Part shown: positions 1 to 6,356 of the stretch, in pieces
Position numbering within the stretch: the stretch's first letter is position 1
Layout of the letters: each line of letters begins with the position of its first letter
NCBI GenBank assembly: GCA_046094385.1
Contig: JBJTHJ010000011.1
Span: forward strand, 1 to 7,586
Length of the DNA stretch: 7,586 bases
Origin: ZLKRG08 sp046094385
Lineage (GTDB): Bacteria; Actinomycetota; Actinomycetes; Nanopelagicales; Nanopelagicaceae
Direction of reading: 5' to 3'
The notes under the pieces: generated by a model
Told to the model about the DNA's origin: nothing
What the model saw: only the letters and a program-made list of their open reading frames with translations
Databases searched by the model: none
Made by a program: the position numbers and the translations under genes

Positions 1-1112
1 TTGTAGACCTTAGAGACATTCTGAACATGGCGCTCTAAGTTGACGATTCCCTTTTCAAGCGCATCTAAATTCTCAGTGGTTAATTCTTTTAGATCTGCTC
101 CACCGTGATATTTAAGGGCTCGAATCGTTGCCACGATCACGCAAGCATCTGGACGAAGCCCGGATTTGCGACACTTGATATCGATGAACTTCTCTGCGCC
201 TAGATCTGCACCGAAGCCAGCTTCGGTGACCACATAATCTGCAATCTTCATGGCAGATTTAGTAGCAATTACGGAATTGCAACCATGGGCGATATTTGCA
301 AAAGGGCCACCGTGGATAAATGCTGGAGTGTTCTCTAAAGTCTGCACCAGATTAGGCTGGAATGCATCTTTCAGAATAACGGTCATCGCACCTTGCGCAT
401 TTAGATCCTTGGCCAATACTGGTTTCTTATCTGTGGTGTAACCAACCACGATCTTTGAGATACGTTCCTTTAGATCTTCGATGGAGGTTGCCAAGCAGAA
501 GATCGCCATGATCTCTGATGCTACGACGATATCGAAACCATCTTGGCGTGGAAAACCATTTCCGACTCCGCCAAGTGAGTTGACGATCTCGCGAAGTGCG
601 CGATCGTTCATGTCGACTACGCGCTTCCATGCAACGCGTCGGACATCGATATTTAGGGCATTGCCATGATGGATATGGTTATCAACCAAAGCAGCCAACA
701 AATTATTTGCCAATGCGATGGCGTTGAAATCTCCAGTGAAGTGCAGATTAATGTCTTCCATCGGAACTACTTGGGCATAACCGCCACCTGCCGCGCCACC
801 TTTCATACCAAAAACTGGGCCGAGCGACGGCTCACGCAAGCAGATCAAAGATTTCTTACCGATATGGCGTAGCGCATCTCCAAGTCCAACAGTGGTCGTG
901 GTTTTACCTTCACCTGCTGGGGTCGGTGAGATCGCAGTGACCAGAATCAATTTGCTATTTTTCTTCTCAGGTAGTGAATCCAAATACTTCAAAGACATCT
1001 TAGCTTTGTAATGACCATATGGTTCTAGATGTTCAGCGGCAATACCGAGCATTGCACCAATCTCTTGGATTGGTTTCATCACTGCTTTTTGAGCAATTTC
1101 AATATCTGACAC
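1..1112 (-). CDS. fhs: Formate--tetrahydrofolate ligase (10-formyl-THF synthetase), 3' end cut by window
   Basis: Fhs joins formate to tetrahydrofolate using ATP to give 10-formyl-THF, and can run backwards to release formate and make ATP. It is a cytosolic C1 enzyme. About 370 codons are present of a family length near 555, so roughly the C-terminal third lies beyond the left edge. Visible hallmarks are a P-loop TPAGEGKTT near residues 64-72, the family signature GMKGGAAGGGY near 102-112, and the second signature VATIRALKYHGG near the window edge. The start is a GTG at 1112 whose G is also the last base of the etfA stop (TAGTG). An AAGGG Shine-Dalgarno lies 6 nt upstream at 1119-1123. The next in-frame ATG is 11 codons in and would lose family-typical N-terminal sequence. 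As the last visible gene of the demethylation operon, it probably links folate-bound C1 units to formate. The family call is very secure; the direction of flux is inference. Confidence 0.97.
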   Translation of the reverse strand, partial: MSDIEIAQKAVMKPIQEIGAMLGIAAEHLEPYGHYKAKMSLKYLDSLPEKKNSKLILVTAISPTPAGEGKTTTTVGLGDALRHIGKKSLICLREPSLGPVFGMKGGAAGGGYAQVVPMEDINLHFTGDFNAIALANNLLAALVDNHIHHGNALNIDVRRVAWKRVVDMNDRALREIVNSLGGVGNGFPRQDGFDIVVASEIMAIFCLATSIEDLKERISKIVVGYTTDKKPVLAKDLNAQGAMTVILKDAFQPNLVQTLENTPAFIHGGPFANIAHGCNSVIATKSAMKIADYVVTEAGFGADLGAEKFIDIKCRKSGLRPDACVIVATIRALKYHGGADLKELTTENLDALEKGIVNLERHVQNVSKVY

Positions 1113-2071
1113 TATGCACCCTTCGCTTGCTTAACTGCTTCTATTAACTTTGGAAGCACTTGATGTAGATCTCCGATGATGCCGTAATCGGCATACCGGA
1201 AGATGGTTGCCTCGGGATCAGTATTGATCGCGACGATATTCTTGCTGTTTTTCATACCAGCGATATGTTGCATCGCACCACTGATTCCGCAAGCTAGATA
1301 TAAATCTGGCGCGACTTTGGTGCCCGTCTGTCCAACTTGCTCTGAGTGTGGACGCCATCCGGATGCGGTTACCACGCGTGAACATCCAACTGCGCCACCT
1401 AGAAGTGATGCCAGCTCTTCGATCACACCAAATCCTTCTGGACCACCCACTCCGCGACCACCAGAGACGATGATCTTGGCATCGGCCAAAGTGACTCCAC
1501 CGGTATTGCTATCGCCAACTCGGTCGAGAACTTGTACTTGAGTATCCTCTGGATTGAAGTTTGCGGTGAACTCTTTTACTTCGGCGCTACCACTTGTCTC
1601 TTCTGGCTCGAAAGCAAGCGCCATGAATGATGCGATTAAGAGATCAGCATGAACATTGGCATCTTCAAGCAAATTACCAGCCCAACGTGCGCGTACCACT
1701 TTATGTGGTGATCCCAAGGTGATGCTGGTGCACTCTGCTGCCATTGGCAGATCTAAAAATGCAGCCAGATGCGCCAACTGCTCGTTACCTCTTGGTGACC
1801 CTGCCGCAAAAACAGCAGCGGGCTTTAGGTTTTCAACTAGTTGCACCAGCGCACGACCAGAGGCCATTGGGGCATAATCTTTAAGCTCTGGATTGACCAC
1901 TACATGTAAAACTTTGGCGCCAAACTTGCCGACTTCTGCTGCAACTTGTGCGCCACTTGCACCAATTACCACTGCCTGCACATCGCTATCTACTTGGCGA
2001 GCTGCAGTCAATGCACGAGTTGAGAGTGGATCTAAGGTTCCACGATCATGATCTACAAGAACTAACAACAT
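1112..2071 (-). CDS. etfA: Electron transfer flavoprotein alpha subunit (FAD-binding)
   Basis: This is the 319-aa large subunit of a heterodimeric ETF, which accepts electrons from flavin dehydrogenases and normally passes them to ETF:quinone oxidoreductase. The N-terminal half (about 1-180) is the divergent nucleotide-like fold. The C-terminal half is the conserved FAD domain, with SGGRGVGG at 203-210, SR at 231-232, SEQVGQTGTK at 243-252, LYLACGISGAMQH at 257-269 and AINTDPEA at 281-288. These correspond to the usual FAD-contacting segments of the family, and none is missing. The length is normal. The ATG at 2071 overlaps the etfB stop by one base (TAATG), with a GGAG Shine-Dalgarno 7 nt upstream at 2079-2082. 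The stop overlaps the fhs start by one base. Tight coupling to the DMG-type dehydrogenase gene suggests a dedicated ETF for that enzyme. That partnership is inference; the family call is firm. Confidence 0.97.
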   Translation of the reverse strand: MLLVLVDHDRGTLDPLSTRALTAARQVDSDVQAVVIGASGAQVAAEVGKFGAKVLHVVVNPELKDYAPMASGRALVQLVENLKPAAVFAAGSPRGNEQLAHLAAFLDLPMAAECTSITLGSPHKVVRARWAGNLLEDANVHADLLIASFMALAFEPEETSGSAEVKEFTANFNPEDTQVQVLDRVGDSNTGGVTLADAKIIVSGGRGVGGPEGFGVIEELASLLGGAVGCSRVVTASGWRPHSEQVGQTGTKVAPDLYLACGISGAMQHIAGMKNSKNIVAINTDPEATIFRYADYGIIGDLHQVLPKLIEAVKQAKGA

Positions 2072-2826
2072 TAGATGACTCCAATCTGCTTTAACTTATC
2101 GACCAAAACTGGTACCGCATCTGCACCATTACCTAGGATCTCAGCTCCAGTTGACTTTGATGGCACTACCGATAATTTCAACTTCTCTAATTTGGGTGCG
2201 CTGCCACCTGCGGCTTTGATATCCACGGGTTTCTTGCGAGCTTGCATGCGACCTGGAACTGATGGATAACGTGGCACATTCAAACCATCACGTACTGTGA
2301 CAATCGCCGGAAGCGGTGCTTCATAAACTTCACGGGAAGTACCCACTACGCGCTCACCGCGTACCTTTCCACCTTCTACCTTCATCGCCTTTACATTTGT
2401 GATGATCGGTAATCCCAGTGCATGTGCGACGCGGATGTGGATCTGATAGCCCGCGCTATCTGCAGATTCTGCGCCAAAGATGATCATGTCGAACTTGGTT
2501 GGTTCGGATTTGATTGCATCTACCAACGCTTTAGCAGTAGCTTGGGGATCCCAATCTTGCCCATCAGTTTCTAGCAAGATCGCACGGCTTGCACCAACTG
2601 CAAGCGAAGCACGTAACTGCTCTTCGGCATCTGTCGGTCCCAGGGTAAGTAGCGTTAGCTGTCCACCGATCTGCTCGGTAAGTTGCACACCCGCTTCTAC
2701 CGCATTCTCCTCATGGGGTGAGATGCCGTAACCTAAATTGTCAGTCAATAGATTCTGATTATCTGGAGTCAACATCAACTGACTTCCGGTAATCGGAACT
2801 CGCTTGATACAAGCCAAAATCTCCAT
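2071..2826 (-). CDS. etfB: Electron transfer flavoprotein beta subunit (AMP-binding)
   Basis: This is the 251-aa small ETF subunit, which holds a structural AMP and carries the loop that docks onto partner dehydrogenases. It shows the family N-terminus MEILACIKRVP, the SPHEENAVEAG segment (36-46), a GAESADSAGYQ segment (118-128) at the position of the AMP-binding stretch, the EVYEAPLPAIVTVRDG part of the beta-subunit signature (166-181), and NVPRYPSVPGRMQARKKP (183-200) at the partner-recognition loop. Length is normal. The ATG at 2826 starts only 2 nt after the stop of the upstream dehydrogenase gene. A GAGAGG at 2841-2846 is 14 nt from the start, long for a Shine-Dalgarno, so translation probably relies on coupling. 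Order B-A is the common bacterial order. Being sandwiched between the dehydrogenase and etfA argues that electrons from the demethylation reaction go to this ETF. Confidence 0.97.
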   Translation of the reverse strand: MEILACIKRVPITGSQLMLTPDNQNLLTDNLGYGISPHEENAVEAGVQLTEQIGGQLTLLTLGPTDAEEQLRASLAVGASRAILLETDGQDWDPQATAKALVDAIKSEPTKFDMIIFGAESADSAGYQIHIRVAHALGLPIITNVKAMKVEGGKVRGERVVGTSREVYEAPLPAIVTVRDGLNVPRYPSVPGRMQARKKPVDIKAAGGSAPKLEKLKLSVVPSKSTGAEILGNGADAVPVLVDKLKQIGVI

Positions 2827-2828
2827 GG

Positions 2829-5348
2829 CTAGCCCAAAATCCTCTCGTTACTAGAATCAAACATTGAAGTGATACCGACGCCTGCAATGTGGCATGGATA
2901 TTGCTCTCCGAGATATTCCACTAGGAATTTATTTCCGACCACCGCCATCTCAGTTGGCAGATAAGACATCAAGATGTGCTTACCAAGTGATGGCGCAGAG
3001 CCAGCGCTAGTTACATATGAACGACGACCATGTGCATCTTCAATGGTTTTACCATCCAAAGTAAGGATCGGCTCTTTGCCCATCATGTATCGCTTGATTC
3101 CGGACTTTGAGGTGTGGTCATCTACATAGAGCGTGCAGAGAGTAGCTACCGGTTTTTCAGCGCGATGCTTTTCATGTGCGACGCGACCGATGAAATCTTG
3201 CTCCTTTAACTTTGGTGTGGTCATACCTGCTTCGACGACGTTGTACTCAGTTTCAAGTTCAGCGCCATATGCACGGTAATTCTTCTCAAGTCGACCAGTG
3301 GTTCCGTAAACACCGATACCTACTGGAATCAAACCATGGCTCTTACCTGATTCCCAGAGCGCATCCCAAAGTTTGCCACCCTGCTCGATCTGGATATAAA
3401 ACTCCCAACCAAGATCACCGACATAGGAGATTCGAGAGGCAAGCACTCGAAGCGATCCGATTTCGATAACTTTGCAAGTACCAAACTTAAACGCTTCGTT
3501 GGTGACATCAGCTTTGGTGATTGCTTGCAGAATCTTTCGAGCATTCGGACCCCAAAGTCCGATTGTTGTATACGATGAAGTTAAATCTGTGATCTGTGCT
3601 GAACCATCTTCTGGCAAGAGATCAGCAAACCACTTCTTGTCGGCCATGCCATGTGCGCCACCAGTTACTACGCGGAAATGGTTCCAGCCAAGGCGCATGA
3701 TGGTTAAGTCAGATTTGAAACCACCATTTGGTCCCAAGATTGGCGTGTAAACCACGCGACCGATAGCTACATCCATCTGACGTAGCGCTGCCTTCTGTAC
3801 AACTGCAAGCGCTGATGGTCCGATGATGTCGAAGATCGCAAAGGCAGATAAATCAACGATTCCAGCTGTTTCACGCATCTGCAGATGCTCAGCGTTGATG
3901 ATCGGTGACCACCAACGAGATTCCCATTCGCCTTCGCGTGGCATCACGGCATCGCCGTACTTAGCAACTAGCTCTTTATTTGATTCATACCAGAATGGAC
4001 GCTCCCAGCCAGCAGTTTCGTAGAAGACTGCGCCTAGTGCCTGTTCGCGGTCATACATTGGAGAGATGCGCACATTTCTATTTGATGACCACTGTTCGTT
4101 TGGATGCACGATTCCGTAAGTCTTATTGAAACCTTCGTTGCAACGAGCCTTCACATGCTCGCGTGATTTCTGATGTTCGTGGAATCGGGCGATATTTGAT
4201 GCATGCATATCGATCTCAGAATCGCCAAGCACCATCCACTCCGCCACTGCCTTTCCAGTGCCAGGACCTTCTTTGACCCAGACCGCTGCAGCTGACCAAA
4301 GACCTTTGACTTCAGGGGTCTCGCCAAGAATCGGCATGCCATCTGGAGTCAAAGAGAGAATTCCGTTGCAGGCATATTTTTCACGTACATTTTCATCACC
4401 CACGATTGATGGCATCAATTCATATGAATGCTCATCTTGGATATCAAAATCTTTTTGAGTAAATGGGAATTCAGTTGGCGATAACGCTGCTGCAGCATTT
4501 GATGGAATGTCTTCTGCTTCGTAAAGAATTGGACGGTGCGCATATGAACCAACTTCTAGACCTGTTCCATGTTGACGCTCGTACATATTGGTATCCATGT
4601 CTCGGATGATCGGCCATTCGATATCGCCTTTGGTATCTTTAAAGAACGGAACTGGTCCAATGTCTTTCATTTGATGAACTGCTGGAGTCAACGGAATCTC
4701 AGCTCCCGCCATCTTGGCAAGTTTTGCAGACCAGCAACCAGTTGCGATTACAACATACTCAGCTTCGATTCGACCTTGATCGGTGACCACTGCTTTGATC
4801 CGGCCTTTTTCAACTTCCATATCCAGCACTTCGATGTTGGCAAAACTCTGCGCTGCGCCCATTTCGATCGCCTTTTCACGCATCAAAGTACCGGCGCGAA
4901 GTGAGTCCACTACGCCCACGGTTGGCTGGTAGTAACCACCCAAAATCACGCTCTCATCGATATATGGCACCAATTCTTTAACTTCAGCTGGTGTGACGAT
5001 ACGTCCGCCATCAATGCCCCATGACTTAGCACTGGTGATACGACGATTAAGTTCGACTAAACGCTCAGGTGTACGCGCAACTTCAATGCCTCCACTCTCG
5101 GTGAAGCAATTTAACTCTTTATATTGGCGCATCGAATCCGCGGTGATATGTGCCATCTCTTTCGAATGATCAACTGGAAAGATGAAATTTGAGGCATGGC
5201 CAGTTGAGCCGCCCGGGTTTGGTAGCGGTCCCTTATCGATCTGTACGAGATCTTTCCAACCTAACCTTGCTAGGTGATAAAGAATCGAATTACCGACGAT
5301 TCCTGCGCCGATTACAACGCACTTGGCTTTTGTTGGGAGTGTGGCCAT
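2829..5348 (-). CDS. FAD-dependent oxidoreductase-GcvT fusion, dimethylglycine/sarcosine dehydrogenase family
   Basis: This 839-aa two-part enzyme of the DMG dehydrogenase/oxidase family should oxidise an N-methyl group and transfer the carbon to tetrahydrofolate. The DAO-type FAD domain (about 8-370) opens with GAGIVG (14-19) and an acidic strand end at D38. GGSTGH (46-51) aligns His51 with the histidine that binds FAD covalently in the family. From memory of the Arthrobacter DMG oxidase (830 aa), its catalytic His225 and Tyr259 correspond to His225 (AVHQ) and Tyr256 (NMYE), and its folate-domain Asp552 to Asp547 (KSDLT). A linker/FAO_M segment (about 375-430) leads to GcvT (about 433-720; GLWGPNARK 597-605, SYVGDLGWEF 641-650) and a GcvT C-terminal barrel (about 730-835). 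No signal peptide is seen, so it is probably cytosolic. AGAAGGA at 5357-5363, 8 nt upstream, supports the ATG. The linked etfBA favours dehydrogenase over oxidase. The substrate could be dimethylglycine, sarcosine or another N-methyl amine; sequence alone does not decide. Confidence 0.9.
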   Translation of the reverse strand: MATLPTKAKCVVIGAGIVGNSILYHLARLGWKDLVQIDKGPLPNPGGSTGHASNFIFPVDHSKEMAHITADSMRQYKELNCFTESGGIEVARTPERLVELNRRITSAKSWGIDGGRIVTPAEVKELVPYIDESVILGGYYQPTVGVVDSLRAGTLMREKAIEMGAAQSFANIEVLDMEVEKGRIKAVVTDQGRIEAEYVVIATGCWSAKLAKMAGAEIPLTPAVHQMKDIGPVPFFKDTKGDIEWPIIRDMDTNMYERQHGTGLEVGSYAHRPILYEAEDIPSNAAAALSPTEFPFTQKDFDIQDEHSYELMPSIVGDENVREKYACNGILSLTPDGMPILGETPEVKGLWSAAAVWVKEGPGTGKAVAEWMVLGDSEIDMHASNIARFHEHQKSREHVKARCNEGFNKTYGIVHPNEQWSSNRNVRISPMYDREQALGAVFYETAGWERPFWYESNKELVAKYGDAVMPREGEWESRWWSPIINAEHLQMRETAGIVDLSAFAIFDIIGPSALAVVQKAALRQMDVAIGRVVYTPILGPNGGFKSDLTIMRLGWNHFRVVTGGAHGMADKKWFADLLPEDGSAQITDLTSSYTTIGLWGPNARKILQAITKADVTNEAFKFGTCKVIEIGSLRVLASRISYVGDLGWEFYIQIEQGGKLWDALWESGKSHGLIPVGIGVYGTTGRLEKNYRAYGAELETEYNVVEAGMTTPKLKEQDFIGRVAHEKHRAEKPVATLCTLYVDDHTSKSGIKRYMMGKEPILTLDGKTIEDAHGRRSYVTSAGSAPSLGKHILMSYLPTEMAVVGNKFLVEYLGEQYPCHIAGVGITSMFDSSNERILG

Positions 5349-5356
5349 TGTTTATA

Positions 5357-5363
5357 TCCTTCT
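5357..5363 (-). promoter_or_regulatory. Shine-Dalgarno site of the FAD-GcvT fusion gene
   Basis: On the minus strand AGAAGGA stands 8 nt before the ATG at 5348, in a purine-rich 40-nt gap after the regulator stop. It is the strongest ribosome binding site in the window and fixes the start of the dehydrogenase. The rest of the gap shows no hairpin-plus-T terminator, which supports read-through from the regulator gene. Confidence 0.75.
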
Positions 5364-5388
5364 TCTCTCTTTTTTCTTTAAATTCTGC

Positions 5389-6045
5389 CTATAAGGATTT
5401 CCGAATAGTGGTTTCAAAGCCTTCAATATGTTCGCGCATCGCCTTCTCGGCACCTTTCTTATCTCCTTCCAGAATCGCTTGGAGCATCGCCCGATGTTCG
5501 ATAATTGCATCCTCTAGCTCTGATACTCGATCTAACGCCATAAACCAGATACGTAGCGCATGTGCGTAATATTGATCGAGCGTTGAAACCAGAAATTCAT
5601 TTTGAGTCGCTGCATATATTTGATGATGGATTCTTTGATCCAAGTTGATCAACTTCATCATCTTTGGCTCGCCTTTGATGGCATCGATCTCTTTGATCAA
5701 TTGGCTGATCACAGCTTTATCAGCTGCAGTTGCACGCTCTGCAGCGTAACCAGCTGCCAAGATCTCTAGATTTCCTCGAACTTCAGAGATCGCAGTTAAA
5801 TCTTTTACATCAACGCCAGCTACAAACATTCCACGTCTTGGATAGACTTCGATTAATTTCTCATTGGCAAGATTTCGAAGCGCTTCGCGAATTGGAGTGC
5901 GACCCATTGCCAAGCGCTCCATCAAATCGCTCTCGCTGATTACCGAACCTGGACTTAATTCGCAGGAGATGATCAAAGAGCGAATCTGGGCATAGGCCTC
6001 ATCGCTTAGCGATTGCGGCTCCCGTGCCGATTGGATCAAGCTCAC
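5389..6045 (-). CDS. GntR-family transcriptional regulator, FadR/FCD subfamily
   Basis: This is a 218-aa DNA-binding regulator with an N-terminal winged helix-turn-helix of GntR type (about 10-78). The recognition segment is MGRTPIREALRNLANEKLIE (47-66), followed by the wing PRRGMFVAG (69-77). The all-helical FCD effector domain occupies about 82-215. Its metal-binding set is intact: Asp136 and His140 in LDQRIH, His184 in IIEHRAM and His206 in REHIEGF. FCD domains of this kind bind small carboxylates through the metal, so a carboxylated N-methyl compound or its product is a plausible ligand (inference). The start is GTG with no good Shine-Dalgarno; a TATGTT box lies 6 nt upstream, which would fit a leaderless transcript. 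A nearby ATG at 6056 is out of frame. It precedes the dehydrogenase by 40 nt on the same strand and is probably autoregulated through the inverted repeat at 6055-6073. Confidence 0.93.
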   Translation of the reverse strand: MSLIQSAREPQSLSDEAYAQIRSLIISCELSPGSVISESDLMERLAMGRTPIREALRNLANEKLIEVYPRRGMFVAGVDVKDLTAISEVRGNLEILAAGYAAERATAADKAVISQLIKEIDAIKGEPKMMKLINLDQRIHHQIYAATQNEFLVSTLDQYYAHALRIWFMALDRVSELEDAIIEHRAMLQAILEGDKKGAEKAMREHIEGFETTIRKSL

Positions 6046-6051
6046 CGGCTC

Positions 6052-6057
6052 AACATA
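6052..6057 (-). promoter_or_regulatory. Putative -10 box for a leaderless gntR transcript
   Basis: On the minus strand TATGTT matches the actinobacterial TANNNT -10 pattern and ends 6 nt before the GTG start, the spacing expected when transcription begins at the start codon. The gene lacks a convincing Shine-Dalgarno. The box overlaps the left edge of the inverted repeat. No good -35 is seen, and an alternative extended -10 (TGATATAT) lies just upstream. Confidence 0.35.
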
Positions 6058-6073
6058 TATCAGTGATATATCA
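6055..6073. promoter_or_regulatory. Inverted/direct repeat, candidate operator of the GntR/FCD regulator
   Basis: ATATATCA (6055-6062), a central G, then TGATATAT (6064-6071) form a perfect 8-1-8 inverted repeat. Two further bases make TGATATATCA (6064-6073), itself a perfect 10-bp palindrome. ATATATCA also recurs at 6066-6073, giving a direct repeat with an 11-bp period, close to one helical turn. Its position just upstream of a GntR/FCD gene and next to the putative -10 box of that gene is where autoregulatory operators of this family usually sit. AT-rich sequence makes short palindromes more likely by chance, so the regulator match is inference. Confidence 0.55.
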
Positions 6074-6090
6074 AATGGAAGGCTCTGGGG

Positions 6091-6096
6091 TAGCCT
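6091..6096 (+). promoter_or_regulatory. Putative -10 box for a leaderless moaD transcript
   Basis: TAGCCT fits TANNNT and ends 6 nt before the moaD ATG, mirroring the arrangement at gntR. The only G-rich stretch upstream (GGGG at 6087-6090) is 12 nt from the ATG, too far for a normal Shine-Dalgarno. The alternative is an upstream extended -10 inside the palindrome (TG at 6064-6065), which would give a short leader containing the hairpin at 6079-6097. Confidence 0.3.
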
Positions 6097-6102
6097 TTTT
6101 CC

Positions 6103-6339
6103 ATGGCTCTGGTGAACTTCTATGCGGCGGCCCGCCAGGCTGCCGGTAGCTCTAGCCAGAAAATACCGGCCGGAAACTTAAGCGCGCTAATTGATCACTT
6201 GGTTGCGATCAATAGCGAGTTGGCCAAGTTGATCCCGACCTGCTCTTTTTTAATAAACGGCACCGCAGCCGAAAGTAATGATCAGATCTTGGTCGAAGGC
6301 GATGTGGTTGATGTGCTCCCTCAATTCGCTGGCGGCTGA
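6103..6339 (+). CDS. moaD: Molybdopterin synthase small (sulfur-carrier) subunit MoaD
   Basis: MoaD is a 78-aa ubiquitin-fold protein whose C-terminal glycine is adenylated and then thiocarboxylated. With MoaE it donates sulfur to cyclic pyranopterin monophosphate to form molybdopterin in the cytosol. The N-terminus MALVNFYAAARQAAG and the C-terminus VDVLPQFAGG are typical, with the essential terminal Gly-Gly exposed at 77-78. Length matches the family. A ThiS-type carrier is the main alternative, but the FYAAARQAAG start, the DVLP-x-FAGG ending and the adjacent moaA-moaE favour MoaD. It is the only plus-strand gene, convergent with moaA (17 nt between stops) and divergent from the gntR regulator, so it is transcribed apart from moaE-moaA. 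It lacks a normal Shine-Dalgarno and may be leaderless. Confidence 0.93.
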   Translation: MALVNFYAAARQAAGSSSQKIPAGNLSALIDHLVAINSELAKLIPTCSFLINGTAAESNDQILVEGDVVDVLPQFAGG

Positions 6340-6356
6340 GAATCCGTAGAAAAGCT

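Larger units (their letters stand above)
6046..6102. promoter_or_regulatory. Divergent intergenic promoter region between gntR and moaD
   Basis: These 57 bp separate two divergently read genes and must hold both promoters or their proximal parts. The stretch contains an AT-rich inverted repeat near the gntR side and a 6-bp-stem hairpin sequence followed by five T's near the moaD side. No clear TTGACA-like -35 box is visible for either direction. Confidence 0.7.

Noticed and set aside
250..872. Several short frames on both strands inside the left end of the window.
   Set aside because: The minus-strand frame continuous from 1112 to 1 encodes Fhs with both family signatures, so these are shadows of fhs in other frames.
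2829..5348. Possibility that the large gene is two fused genes or a frameshifted pair (oxidoreductase plus aminomethyltransferase GcvT).
   Set aside because: The frame is continuous, the combined length fits the DMG dehydrogenase/oxidase family, and the domain order is normal for it. This is a natural two-domain enzyme, not an artefact.
5189..5569. Plus-strand 126-codon open frame spanning the regulator-dehydrogenase junction.
   Set aside because: It lies antisense to two well-supported genes, its product is low in recognisable structure, and it has no family motif. It is a shadow frame.
6079..6100. Hairpin AAGGCT/AGCCTT with a 7-nt loop followed by T's, just before the moaD ATG, resembling a rho-independent terminator or attenuator.
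   Set aside because: There is no plus-strand gene upstream for it to terminate, the stem is only 6 bp, and if moaD is leaderless the element is not transcribed. Kept only as a note for the alternative upstream start.
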